Assembly: GCF_012932215.1 (NCBI RefSeq)
Contig: NZ_CP048788.1
Coordinates: 1,612,001 to 1,676,000, forward strand
Direction of reading: 5' to 3'
Source of the DNA: Roseobacter ponti
GTDB lineage: Bacteria > Pseudomonadota > Alphaproteobacteria > Rhodobacterales > Rhodobacteraceae
DNA length: 64,000 bases
The notes beneath the pieces were generated by a model. That model had not been told where the DNA came from, did no database searches, and worked only from the letters and a program-made list of their open reading frames with translations. The translations under genes were made by a program, and so were the position numbers. Positions 42,200 through 52,000 of this stretch are shown in pieces. Each line of letters starts with the position of its first letter. Within the stretch, counting starts at the first letter, position 1.

Positions 42200-44562
42200 G
42201 ACATTGCCGCCCCGGTCCGAGGCCCTCTGCGGATAGCTACCCCTTTCCAGCCTCGCGCGCCGCTAACTTTTGTCGATTGAAAGCCCGCCTCACGTAACCG
42301 CTCACCAAAGCTCTTCGAAGACCCGAACTCGTGCCCGCGTTCGTTTGCCCAGGCGGACCAGCTCTTGAAAAGATCGACGGATTTAGCTGCAAAGCCCGTG
42401 CCGGTTTTACAGCAGTCTTCAAGCCACTGATCGAGAATATCTTCGTCCTGAAAGTACTCCTCTGTCGACCGTGTGACCTTGTCCGGAGTTGTTAGGCCTA
42501 CTCTCTGCCATTCACGTGTGCCCTCCAGTAGCCAGGTCAGGATGCCGTCGGCCTCGCCTCGCAGCCTCTCTGACAATGCCCTGTCCTGCTTCTTCGCAGA
42601 GATCGTGACTTCGAAAGGGACAAGATGTAGGCGCCGGCGCATCGCAGCACCAACACGCGAGAGGGAGGGTCGGTGATTGCCCGAGAAGATGATCTTGTAC
42701 TGCGGCCGATCCTCGAAGTGGTCCTTGTAGAGTCGCCGAACCTTTATGGGATCACCACCGGTAATCGCCTTCAGGCGGCTCTCTGCCCAGCGGGTGCCGG
42801 ACTCCAGTTCTGAGACAGTGACAAGCCGCTTACCACGAAGATCTGCCAAGTCCGCGGTGTGACGATCGGCTGAAGCGGCCATGAACGTATCGGCCGCGGC
42901 GGTGCCGGCGTAGTCTCCCAAGGCATAACTAACGGCTTCCAGAAGCTTGGATTTGCCATTTGCACCGGAGCCATGAAAAAAGGCGAAGATCTGCTCGATT
43001 TGCTGGCCGGTGACTGCATAGCCGAAGAGCCGCTGGAGATACGCGATCATGGCTTCGTCACCATTGGTAATCTCTCTTAGAAAAGCATTGAAGCGGGGAG
43101 CTGAGCCGTTGAACGATCCGCGGGTGATCTGGCTCAAAAGAAGAGAAGGGTCGTGTGCAAGGGTCTCTCGTGTCCTTAGGTCCACCACGCCCGCCGGCGT
43201 ATTGAGCAACATCGGATGGGAGTCAAAGTCTCCTACGAGTGCCGTAACCATAGGATCAGATGCGATGATCCGCTCGACGGCGGAGATTGTGCGGGCACTC
43301 GCTATGCGCTGGGCGGTTGTCTTTCGTTTTGCGGTCAGTGAAACCGTCCGGCAGGTCCGGCGGATCGACTCTCGGATCAGGTTGGTTTCGTCAGGGGCCC
43401 AGCGCCGGCCGTCCCAATGAAACCATTGCCCAAGGCTTCGGACGCATTTCCAGTTCTCCCCATCTACCGCTACAAATTCCGCGGCGAGAGCATCGTCGCT
43501 GAACTCAGGTGCGCCATGGCCGGCGGCAGACAGAGCACGGCGCGGCATCGGTCCATTGTTCTCGATATCGCGGTCTAGGAGCCTGTTAAATTCCTGGTCG
43601 ATCCGGGCGCCCGGCCATGGTGGCGAGATGCATGCTTGATTGTGGTCGTGAACTGCGGAACGAGCTTGCTCAAGTGTACAGTTCCCGGTGCGGGCATTTC
43701 GAATCCAGTGACCGATGACCTTTGTCATGGCGTCATGGCGCGTGACACCGTCTAGTCCGCCTTCGCGGATTTTCGCCGTCATAAGGTGGCGGACGTCTGC
43801 ATCACCGTTTCCTGGAGAGCGCTGGGCAGCCAGACCTTCTGTCATTTGACCGAGAGCCGGCATTCGGTCGAGCGATTCAGCCATGGCCTTTAGGTTATAC
43901 TCGTTACTGGTATTGCTCAGGATCCGCACTGGTTGCTTTAGGCCATTCTTTCCGTGAACGCTGCCGGGCACACGGATGGGCTGATGCAGGCTTGCGAAGC
44001 TGGTGTCTGCCCCGGTCTTCTCGGCAAGTAGTCGACGCGCATCTGCAACCAAATTGAGATCATTTCCCGATGCAACGGACTTAAGACGCCAGTACGCATG
44101 AAGCTTGGGGTGGCCTTGGTCGGTCGTTCCGCCGGAAGTCACCACGAGCGAAGGTGCGCCGATATGTGCTGTCAGATGGTCCAGGACCTCGGCAGGCTCG
44201 CCATCATCGATGTCGATGAGAACGACCGCTGTCTGGGCCACATCTGAAGATCTTGCCCGGCCCTTCTGGGCGACGGTGGCTGGTACGGCGCAGAGCGCGA
44301 AAGAGCCATTTGCCGCTTTTGGTGCCAGACGGACAAGCTCTTGAGCAGCGTTTTCGACGCGGGGAAAGAACGACTGTGGAGAACGTTTTTCAGATCCCTT
44401 TTCAGACAACAGGCGGACCGGAACAAAGCCATCCAGGCCGTCGAACACAATAGCGACAAAGGCCTCAATTGCTGCGGGTTCGATGTGTGGGGTGTCTTTG
44501 TCTGGACTTGCAGGCACGGCGGCTTCAGTCCTCCTTGCCTGTGGACGTGAGCGCGTCTTCAT
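42196..44562 (-). CDS. Phage/plasmid-type primase-helicase (RepB/P4 alpha-like, D5 C-terminal)
   Basis: A 788-residue replication protein. The N-terminal half resembles RepB/archaeo-eukaryotic-type primase modules (AVVLIDIDDGEPAEVL, LHAYWRLKSVASGN, HQPIRVPGSVHGKNG). Near residue 525 there is a superfamily III helicase Walker A, FHGSGANGKSKLLE, followed by LADLRGKRLVTVSELE and FSGNHRPSL, then a D5 C-terminal winged part (SERLRGEADGILTWLLEG). It would initiate replication of the element and explains independent amplification after induction. It overlaps the AlpA gene by 38 bases and the small protein by four. Confidence 0.9.
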   Translation of the reverse strand: MKTRSRPQARRTEAAVPASPDKDTPHIEPAAIEAFVAIVFDGLDGFVPVRLLSEKGSEKRSPQSFFPRVENAAQELVRLAPKAANGSFALCAVPATVAQKGRARSSDVAQTAVVLIDIDDGEPAEVLDHLTAHIGAPSLVVTSGGTTDQGHPKLHAYWRLKSVASGNDLNLVADARRLLAEKTGADTSFASLHQPIRVPGSVHGKNGLKQPVRILSNTSNEYNLKAMAESLDRMPALGQMTEGLAAQRSPGNGDADVRHLMTAKIREGGLDGVTRHDAMTKVIGHWIRNARTGNCTLEQARSAVHDHNQACISPPWPGARIDQEFNRLLDRDIENNGPMPRRALSAAGHGAPEFSDDALAAEFVAVDGENWKCVRSLGQWFHWDGRRWAPDETNLIRESIRRTCRTVSLTAKRKTTAQRIASARTISAVERIIASDPMVTALVGDFDSHPMLLNTPAGVVDLRTRETLAHDPSLLLSQITRGSFNGSAPRFNAFLREITNGDEAMIAYLQRLFGYAVTGQQIEQIFAFFHGSGANGKSKLLEAVSYALGDYAGTAAADTFMAASADRHTADLADLRGKRLVTVSELESGTRWAESRLKAITGGDPIKVRRLYKDHFEDRPQYKIIFSGNHRPSLSRVGAAMRRRLHLVPFEVTISAKKQDRALSERLRGEADGILTWLLEGTREWQRVGLTTPDKVTRSTEEYFQDEDILDQWLEDCCKTGTGFAAKSVDLFKSWSAWANERGHEFGSSKSFGERLREAGFQSTKVSGARGWKGVAIRRGPRTGAAMS

Positions 44563-44740
44563 GCGCGATGATGTCGTCGATTAAGTAGAAAACAGTCGAA
44601 CCGATGCGGATGTGACGTGGCATTTTGCCGGAAGCGCGCCACCGCTGGATTGTACGGCGCGACTTGCTCCAACGTTCCGCGACCCGGGACTCCCGGATGA
44701 GCTGCTTGAGCTGTTCCTTCTGCTGTTCTCTGTCCGTCAT
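44525..44740 (-). CDS. AlpA/excisionase-like helix-turn-helix protein
   Basis: A 71-residue protein with a MerR-like helix-turn-helix: SRVAERWSKSRRTIQRWRASGK, PRHIRIGSTVFYLIDDIIAHE. This is the AlpA/Xis pattern, used in P4-like elements and PICIs to activate integrase or promote excision. It is the promoter-proximal gene of the leftward operon, and the primase gene starts inside its last 38 bases, so it may regulate the whole satellite replication/integration block. Confidence 0.85.
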   Translation of the reverse strand: MTDREQQKEQLKQLIRESRVAERWSKSRRTIQRWRASGKMPRHIRIGSTVFYLIDDIIAHEDALTSTGKED

Positions 44741-44848
44741 TGTGCGTCACTTCGGTTGATTGACGTCCAAAGGGTGCCAGCTCTGGACAGTTCCGCCTAA
44801 TTTGAACACTCTTGTGCAGAGAAACTCTGTGCAGAAATTTTTAAGTGA

Positions 44849-45637
44849 ATGAAAAGTATTGAAAAAAACGGGAATTTGAACGATGGGAAATCCGAGGAGG
44901 GCGGAAAATCTGGCCAGGATAGCAGCGCCCGAAGTAATGCAAGCTGCTATTTCGACGATGGGCCGCCCCCGTGGCAAAGTCTCCATCCGCAAAAGGGAGT
45001 CCCGTGCTGGGAGGCTCTCTTTCATTTCGTTAACCTAAGTACAGCCCAGACTCTCTTTGAGTTGGATTTGCAGGGCTACGGAGATCCGAATCTTCTATCT
45101 CCGTCTGCCTCTCCTGCCGATAAAGACGAGTTTCGATTGAAGGCGCGACATCTCAGGAGACTGGAAAAGGATTTGTCAGACGGTCTCTTCCGTATGCTCA
45201 GATCAGGCAAGCTTGTTGCGAAGGGTTTTTCCCACTCTTCCGCATTGGACGCGCCGCGGCAGGCAATAGATCCTGAACGATGGGACCACCTCGAGCTCGA
45301 TCTGCGAAACTCGACTGCAGTCGGAGGAGGCTCGGAGATTGTATCGATCCTGATATTTGATCCGAACTTGAAGCCCAAGAGTCCGAGAGCTTCGGCCGCC
45401 CGTGTAAGCCCCGACCAATTGCGCAGATGGTACGTCAACCGCGTTAAAGAATGGCAAGGCCACGTTCGTCATCCTAGTCGGGCCGAAGATGTCGCAGCGG
45501 CGAAAGCGGAATTTGGACAAGACATGGTGACGAATAGGCAGGTCTGGCCCCTTCGCGATGAATTGGCGCCGGATTCTTGGAAAAGAAAAACAAGGCCACG
45601 AAATACATCAGACGTAAAATCTACTAAGGACAGATAG
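44849..45637 (+). CDS. Hypothetical protein, divergent from the AlpA operon
   Basis: A 262-residue protein without recognised domain. The first 40 residues are hydrophilic and Gly/Ser-rich (EEGGKSGQDSSARSN); the middle is helical (EFRLKARHLRRLEKDLSDGLF) and the C-terminus contains LRRWYVNRVKEWQGH, a pattern I have seen in proteins beside phage/island primases, but no function is known. No strong ribosome binding site is seen. The last codons and the stop (45635-45637) lie inside the first copies of the 9-bp repeat array. Confidence 0.65.
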   Translation: MKSIEKNGNLNDGKSEEGGKSGQDSSARSNASCYFDDGPPPWQSLHPQKGVPCWEALFHFVNLSTAQTLFELDLQGYGDPNLLSPSASPADKDEFRLKARHLRRLEKDLSDGLFRMLRSGKLVAKGFSHSSALDAPRQAIDPERWDHLELDLRNSTAVGGGSEIVSILIFDPNLKPKSPRASAARVSPDQLRRWYVNRVKEWQGHVRHPSRAEDVAAAKAEFGQDMVTNRQVWPLRDELAPDSWKRKTRPRNTSDVKSTKDR

Positions 45638-45738
45638 GACAGATAGGACAGGTTGTTCCGAACTTTATCCCATTTAAGCATCTCCCCTTCTTTTTTAGCT
45701 TTTTTTCTATCTATCTGTCCCATCTGTCCCATTTGTCC
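45628..45738. repeat. Inverted arrays of a 9-bp repeat (consensus GGACAGATA)
   Basis: The left arm (45628-45652) has GGACAGATA twice and GGACAGG, in 9-base steps. The right arm (45712-45738) has TATCTGTCC, CATCTGTCC and CATTTGTCC, the same unit inverted. The arms flank a pyrimidine-rich, AT-rich 59-base centre with long T-runs. Such arrays near a primase gene are typical of iterons/replication origins or of regulator sites; a hairpin terminator of the preceding gene is the simpler alternative. Confidence 0.75.
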
Positions 45739-45900
45739 GGCCACTCATAAGTAAGAGGTAGTGGAGTATCATTGTCATGAGTTGTCGCGACTTTACCTAA
45801 AATGACGCGATTACAAGGATTTATGGGTCATATATAATGTTTCGGAAGAAGCTGCACTTTATCGTGCGTTATGTACGCATCTGGAGGAGCTATCCCAAAC
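45739..45900. other. Leader region of the methyltransferase gene
   Basis: 162 bases without a gene between the repeat array and the methyltransferase. GGAGGAG (45882-45888) is the ribosome binding site for the ATG at 45901. No operator was recognised. Confidence 0.45.
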
Positions 45901-47175
45901 ATGCAATTGAAATCCAACGATGATACCAAGCGGGAAAAGGCTTACTCAACGCTCAGGGTTGACACGCGGCCTGTCTGCGATCTTTTTCCGTACGCGCGCA
46001 ACGCCCGAACCCACTGCGACAACCAGGTTGCGCAGCTTGCGGCTTCAATCAAAGAGTATGGCTTTACCAATCCTGTCCTCGTCGACGGCGACAACGGCAT
46101 CATCGCCGGGCATGGTCGTGTCATGGCAGCCCGGGCGCTGGGCCTTGAGAGTGTGCCGGTCATTGAACTGGCCCATCTCACCGACGTTCAGAAACGCGCA
46201 TATATCCTGGCCGATAACAAACTGGCCGAGCGGGCAGGGTGGGACAAGGAGCTCCTCGCACTCGAGGTTGGCGATCTGGCCGATCTCGGCGTTGATCCTC
46301 TGGCGCTGGGCTTTGAGGCCGGTGAGATCGACGCACTTCTGCAGCAGCTGGGTCCGGATCCAACCGAGAACGAAATCCCGCCGGTGCCTCAACATCCGGT
46401 GGCCTGTTCCGGTGATATCTGGCTTCTTGGATCTCATCGACTTCTTTGCGGTGATGCTACTGATCCGGTCGCCGTCGACTTGCTGCTGGCGGGTGTCAAA
46501 CCGCATCTCATGGTGACGGATCCGCCCTACGGTGTGAAGTACGATCCCTCCTGGCGGAACGCAGCAGGGGCTTCGGAAACCAAGCGTGTCGGCAAGGTTC
46601 TGAACGACGATCGTGCAGACTGGCGCGAGGCCTGGGAGCTGTTCCCCGGCGATGTGGCTTACGTCTGGCATGGTGCTCTGCATGCCACGACGGTGGCGGA
46701 CAGCCTGTTGGCCGCGGGATTTGATATCCGGTCTCAGATCATCTGGGCGAAAGAGCGCCTTGTACTCAGCCGCGGTGACTATCACTGGCAGCACGAACCC
46801 TGCTGGTATGCGGTGAAGCACAAGGCTAAGGGCCACTGGTCGGGTGACCGAAAACAGACGACGCTCTGGCAGATTCAGACGCAGGGCCAAGATGCTGAGA
46901 CGATCCACGGTACGCAGAAACCTGTCGAATGCATGCGCCGGCCGATGCTGAACAACTCGAGCATCGGTCAGGTCGTATATGAGCCATTCTCGGGATCGGG
47001 CACCACGATCATTGCGGCGGAAACCACGGGCCGGCTGTGCTGTGCCATGGAACTTGGTCCCGCCTACGTCGACGTGGCTGTAAAACGCTGGCAAGCCTTC
47101 ACAGAAGAAGACGCGACCCTCGAGAATGATGGCCGCACATTCGCTGAAATTGCCCAAGACCGAGGCAACGTTTGA
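45901..47175 (+). CDS. ParB-N / N6-adenine DNA methyltransferase fusion
   Basis: A 424-residue phage-type methyltransferase. Residues 20-115 resemble a ParB N-terminal domain (HCDNQVAQLAASIKEYGFTN, GIIAGHGRVMAARALG). The methyltransferase part has catalytic motif IV DPPYG near residue 206 and, later, motif I EPFSGSGTT near residue 360, an order (IV before I) expected of the beta class. Phages use such enzymes to modify their DNA against restriction or to regulate genes. The ATG at 45871 is an alternative, but GGAGGAG fits 45901. It starts the rightward group with the terminase small subunit. Confidence 0.88.
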   Translation: MQLKSNDDTKREKAYSTLRVDTRPVCDLFPYARNARTHCDNQVAQLAASIKEYGFTNPVLVDGDNGIIAGHGRVMAARALGLESVPVIELAHLTDVQKRAYILADNKLAERAGWDKELLALEVGDLADLGVDPLALGFEAGEIDALLQQLGPDPTENEIPPVPQHPVACSGDIWLLGSHRLLCGDATDPVAVDLLLAGVKPHLMVTDPPYGVKYDPSWRNAAGASETKRVGKVLNDDRADWREAWELFPGDVAYVWHGALHATTVADSLLAAGFDIRSQIIWAKERLVLSRGDYHWQHEPCWYAVKHKAKGHWSGDRKQTTLWQIQTQGQDAETIHGTQKPVECMRRPMLNNSSIGQVVYEPFSGSGTTIIAAETTGRLCCAMELGPAYVDVAVKRWQAFTEEDATLENDGRTFAEIAQDRGNV

Positions 47176-47422
47176 ATGATAGTATGAGCAAAGCCCCCCC
47201 GGGGGGTAAATCCTTGGGAAGCGTTAAGTAGGGACCGGCGTGGGGAGATATCTTTTGAGAGTCGCGAAATTGGCAAGGGGGTATCCCCTGCATGCCGCAG
47301 AAAATATAACTTAAAACCAAATGGATACGTTGCTTGCGTCGGCAATTTCCCGGCAGATCAGTCGACAAACTCAATAGCTGTAATTGCTGGACCCGGGGGC
47401 AATAGACGAGAGGACAAAATCT
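47176..47422. other. Region between methyltransferase and TerS genes
   Basis: Contains a GC-palindrome CCCCCCGGGGGG near 47197-47210 that may end the methyltransferase message, and no gene. The TerS ribosome binding site GAGAGGAC lies at its right end. Confidence 0.45.
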
Positions 47423-47890
47423 ATGAGAGGACGCAAACCCAAACCCACGGCCTTGAAAATAGTACAGGGAAATCCTGGGCGGCGGCCGCTGAACGGGCGA
47501 GAGCCAAAACCGCCTGCAGCAATGCCGACGTGTCCGTCGCACCTTTCACCGACAGCTAAAACGGAATGGAAACGCCTTGCCCGTGTGCTCAATCAGATCG
47601 GCCTGCTCACTCAGATCGACCGGACGGTACTTGCGGGCTACTGTCAGTCATACGGCCGTTGGGTCGAAGCTGAAAAGAAGCTTCAGGAAACACCAACGCT
47701 GCTCAAAACACCGGCTGGCTACATCCAGACATCCCCGTGGCTGACGATTTCAAATAAACAAATGGAGTTGATGGTGAAATATATGGCTGAGCTCGGCCTG
47801 ACGCCATCCTCGCGGACGCGGCTTGCAGTAAACATTCCTTCAGAAGAAGAATTAGAAAGAAAAAAGATTGAGGATACTTACTTCAGCTGA
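47423..47890 (+). CDS. terS: P27-family phage terminase small subunit
   Basis: A 155-residue protein with the P27 pattern: MRGRKPKPTALKIVQGNPGR and PLNGREPKPPAAMPTCPSHL, then helical repeats with LTQIDRTVLAGYCQSYGRWVE and the C-terminal LGLTPSSRTRLAV. P27 TerS proteins recognise cos/pac and recruit the large terminase to package DNA. The ATG at 47423 was preferred over 47384. No large-subunit gene follows: the next 250 bases are noncoding and the next gene is an exonuclease. In PICIs a lone TerS redirects helper packaging to the satellite. Confidence 0.9.
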   Translation: MRGRKPKPTALKIVQGNPGRRPLNGREPKPPAAMPTCPSHLSPTAKTEWKRLARVLNQIGLLTQIDRTVLAGYCQSYGRWVEAEKKLQETPTLLKTPAGYIQTSPWLTISNKQMELMVKYMAELGLTPSSRTRLAVNIPSEEELERKKIEDTYFS

Positions 47891-48139
47891 TCTGAACATA
47901 GCTGACCGATTTTACATCGAGCCTTGAGCCAAATTGCTGACAAGATTTCATGTTTTGTCAGGAAGTCATGAATGCATCGGCATCACAATACACTTAATCT
48001 GTTGCGATCTTATTGAACACCTTTTTGCAGGCGAACGATTGGTGGTTGCGGACCTCACAATAGTCGGCAATCACAAAAGCCATTTTTCCAGTTAACGATT
48101 ACTCTTAAAGTGAATCCCATTTTTCAGGAACGGTTAAGT
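47891..48139. other. Noncoding gap after TerS
   Basis: 249 AT-rich bases with no gene. No large terminase fragment was detectable by eye in any frame. It may hold the promoter of the exonuclease/helicase operon, but no convincing pair of boxes was chosen. Confidence 0.5.
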
Positions 48140-49069
48140 ATGAACGAGTACAGCCATTTTTCAGTTGCAGTAGAAGATGTCGTGTCACCTGAAACTGTGG
48201 TCCAAAATACTGACTGGCGGCTACTTCGTCGCCTGGCTCTCCCCCGTCGTCTGAACAATCCGGGCGGTGGCACCGTCAAGCATGCTCTGGTTCTTGACGT
48301 CGAAACCACCGGTCTCTCGCATGATATCGATGAAGTTATTCAGCTCGCCATGCTGCCTTTCACTTATGAGCTCGACACGGGACGCATTCTCGAGATCGAC
48401 CATGGTCGAGCCTTTGAGGGTCTGCGTGAGCCGCGTGTTCCAATCTCAGATGAAGCTGGTCTTGTGACGGGGCTCACCAAGGAAATGGTGGCAGGAAAAA
48501 CAATTGATCCAGAAATGGTGGATATGTTGGTCGCCGATGCGGATCTCATCATCGCTCACAATGCCAGTTTTGACAGAGGAATGGTCGAGAAACACTGGTC
48601 GTGCTTTGGTGAAAAGCCCTGGGGTTGCACGCTCTCAAGTGTTGACTGGCTGCGGGAAGGATTTTCCGCAGGCAAGCTTGACTACCTCGGTATGCAGTTT
48701 GGCTGGTTTTATGATGCTCACCGGGCGCTCGCCGATTGTGAAGCCTGCCTTGCATTGCTTGCGCAGGAGTTACCTCAATCCGGACACCGGATCATGTCAG
48801 CCGTTCGGGACGCTGCAATGAAAGAAGAGTATCTCATTCGAGCCGTCGATGCCCCCTATGATGAACGTCTGAAACTGAAGGAGCGCGGCTATCGCTGGCG
48901 GCCGGCAGAACTCCCGCTCGGTAAGGTCTGGTGGACTATCACCTCCAATCCCACAGCGGAGATCGACTGGCTTCGGGCTGAGATCTACGGCGGGGACGCA
49001 AATGTGCCGACGCACAAGGTCACCGCGCTAAACCGCTTCTCGGAGCGCCTCTGGGAGGCGCAGCCATGA
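48140..49069 (+). CDS. DnaQ-like DEDDh 3'-5' exonuclease
   Basis: A 309-residue protein. The DEDDh core has motif I VLDVETTGLSHDIDE near residues 47-61, motif II IIAHNASFDRGMVEKHW and motif III DAHRALADCEACLALL (His and Asp in place). A C-terminal 110-residue tail (VDAPYDERLKLKERGYRWRP, PLGKVWWTITSNP) is not part of the nuclease and resembles a single-stranded-DNA/helicase-associated add-on. It would degrade single strands from the 3' end. A GTG at 48110 is an alternative start. Its stop overlaps the big helicase start by four bases, so the two form a two-gene unit. Confidence 0.85.
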   Translation: MNEYSHFSVAVEDVVSPETVVQNTDWRLLRRLALPRRLNNPGGGTVKHALVLDVETTGLSHDIDEVIQLAMLPFTYELDTGRILEIDHGRAFEGLREPRVPISDEAGLVTGLTKEMVAGKTIDPEMVDMLVADADLIIAHNASFDRGMVEKHWSCFGEKPWGCTLSSVDWLREGFSAGKLDYLGMQFGWFYDAHRALADCEACLALLAQELPQSGHRIMSAVRDAAMKEEYLIRAVDAPYDERLKLKERGYRWRPAELPLGKVWWTITSNPTAEIDWLRAEIYGGDANVPTHKVTALNRFSERLWEAQP

Positions 49070-52000
49070 GAAAGCATGTTGACCAGATCGTCCTGAGCGC
49101 ATCCGACCTCGTCGGCTATCTGAACTGTGGCCACTTGACGGAACTGGATTTGCAGGTTGCCGAAGGGGCACTTGCGAAGCCAAAGCACTGGGACCCGCTT
49201 CTCGAGATCTTGCGTGAGCGGGGTGACCAGCATGAAAAGGCCTTCATCGCTCACCTTGAGGCTCAGGGCCTGATATCTGTCCGGATCTACGGGGTCGACA
49301 TCACGCCGGCGGCCGTCGCCGAGACCCGGGCCGCGATGGAGGCTGGCGCTCAGATCATCGTCCAGGCGGCGCTTGCACATGACAAGTGGGTCGGGCGGGC
49401 CGACATCCTGCGGCGGGTCGAGAAACCTAGCAATCTCGGATCTCGGTCCTACGAGATCATCGACACGAAACTTGCCCGCGAAACCAAGGCTGGTTCTGTT
49501 CTTCAGCTTTGCCTTTACGCCGACCTCTTGGAACAGGTGCAGGGGATCGCGCCTGAATATGTGTACGTCGTAGCGCCCTGGTCCGACTTCGAACCGCAAG
49601 CGTTTCGATATGCGGACTACGCCGCGTATTTCCGGAAGGCCAAGGCCGCCGCGGAAGCGGCGACTTCCGAAGGAGCGCCGGGCGGTCAGTATCCTGAGCC
49701 GAAGGAGCATTGCGACATCTGCAGGTGGCGGAATCAGTGCGACGCACGCCGCCGTGCAGATGACCATCTCTGCCTGGTCGCCGGGATCAGCAAGAACCAG
49801 ACTGCCGAGCTTCAGGAAAACGGGATCACGACCGCGGCAGAGCTTGCCGCGATGCCCACACCGATGCCCTGGAAGCCTAAGAAGGGGTCACCGCTATCCT
49901 ACGAGAAGGCACGTGAGCAGGCCCGCATTCAGATGGAGTCTCGTGAAGCCGGAGAGGTCAGGTACGAGCTCCTGCCGATCGTCGAAGATATCGGCCTGTG
50001 CCTGCTGCCTGAACCGTCTGACGGAGACATCTTCTTCGACATCGAAAGCGATGCGTTTGTTGGTGAGCACGGCCTCGAGTATCTCTTCGGCTACATCTAT
50101 CGCGATGAAAACGGCGCCTGGACCTGCACGGCAGACTGGGCGTTCGAACGAAAGGGCGAAAAGGCCATCTTTGAGCGCTTTGTGGACTTCGTGAACGAGC
50201 GCAGAGAACAGTATCCGGATCTGCACATCTACCATTACGCACCTTACGAACCCGGGGCGCTGAAACGGTTGATGGGCCGGTACGCGACTCGCGAAGGCGA
50301 GATTGATGATTTCCTGCGCAGCAATCTGTTGGTCGATCTCTACAGCGTCGTGCGCAATGGTGTGCGCGCTGGCGTCGAAAGCTACTCGATCAAGAAGTTG
50401 GAGCCGATCTATGGCTTTGAGCGGGACACCAGTCTGCCAGATGCCAACGTCGCGCTTGCGCGTCTGCAAGCCGGACTCGAGCTAGGCGATATCGATGCCA
50501 TCGACGGCGAGGTGCGCGCGACCGTTCAGTCCTACAACTACGATGACTGCGCCTCGACCATTGCTCTGCGCGACTGGCTTGAAGATCGCCGGCAGGAGCT
50601 TGTCGATGCCGGAACCGAAGTTCCGCGTCCATTGCCGTCCGACCAGGAGCCAAGCGAGGCGCTGACGGAACGCCAGGAAGCAGTGCAGGCTCTGATCGAG
50701 CGCCTCACAGCCGACGTGCCTGCGGATATCGAAGAGCGGAGCGAAGAGCAGCACGCGCACTGGATCCTCGCGAATATCCTTGACTGGCATCGTCGCGAGG
50801 ACAAGGCCGCCTGGTGGGAATACTTCCGTCTCTCCGCGCTGACGCCAGAAGAACTCGTCGATGAGCGCACTGCGCTGTCTCAGCTGGTGTTTGTCGGGGA
50901 CGTATCGCCACAAGGCGCAAGGACACCGGTTCACCGGTATGCGTTCCCACAGCAGGACACGGATATCCGCGGTGACGAAGAACTGCGGATGAATAGCGGC
51001 GACAAGATCGGCAGCGTTGTCGCGGTTTCTGCGGATGACCGGACGGTCGACATCAAGAAGATGGGGAAGACGGCTGACATCCATCCCGAGGGCGTTTTCG
51101 CGCATCAGATGTTTAATACGAAGGAACAAGCCAACAGCCTGATGCGGCTGGGGGAGTATGTCGCCGATCACGGCATCGAAGGGGATGGGCCTTATCAGAG
51201 CGCACGGGCACTCTTGCTGCGCCTTAAGCCAGAGCTTGGCAATGGACCGATCCGGCAGCCGGATGAAACGACCCTGCAGGCTGCGCTTCGTGTCGCTCGC
51301 GAGCTTGGTGAAGGCGTATTCCCGATCCAGGGCCCTCCGGGAACGGGAAAGTCGTACACCGGCGCCCGCATGATCTGTGAACTCGTCAAGCGTGGAAAGA
51401 AGGTCGGGATCACGGCCAACAGTCACAAGGTGATCCGCAACCTGCTGGACAAGGTCGTCGAAGCCGCCCCCGAGATGAAGGTCGATCTGTGCTGTGTTCA
51501 GAAACCGAAGTTCGGGGAGACGGAACCCGATCAGGAAAGGCTGAAGTTCGTGACCGGCAATGCCGGTGTTTATGCCGCGTTGGGCTCAGGATCAGCGCAG
51601 GTTGCCGGTGCGACGCACTTCCTTTGGTCACGCGCTGACGCACATGAAGTGCTCGATGTGCTCGTGATCGATGAAGCCGCGCAAATGTCGCTGGCGAACG
51701 TCCTTGCGGTTGCCCAGAGCGCGAAGGCCCTGATACTGCTTGGGGATCCGCAACAGCTGGACCAACCCACGCAGGGCACGCATCCGGACGGCACAGGCGT
51801 ATCCGCGCTCGAGCATGTTCTTGGCGGCGCCCATACAATCGCCGAAGATAGGGGCCTATTCCTGGAGGAAACCTGGCGCCTGCATCCTGATATCTGTCAG
51901 TTCAATTCTGAGCTTTTCTATGACGACAAGCTGCATTCAGTAGAAGGATGCGAGCTGCAGGAAATCCGCTGCGCCGGGTCCCTGAGCGGCACAGGTCTTC

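Noticed and set aside
45628-45738. CRISPR array
   Set aside because: Repeats are only 9 bases, have no spacers and occur in two inverted groups; no cas1/cas2 nearby (the Cas4-like domain belongs to a helicase fusion).
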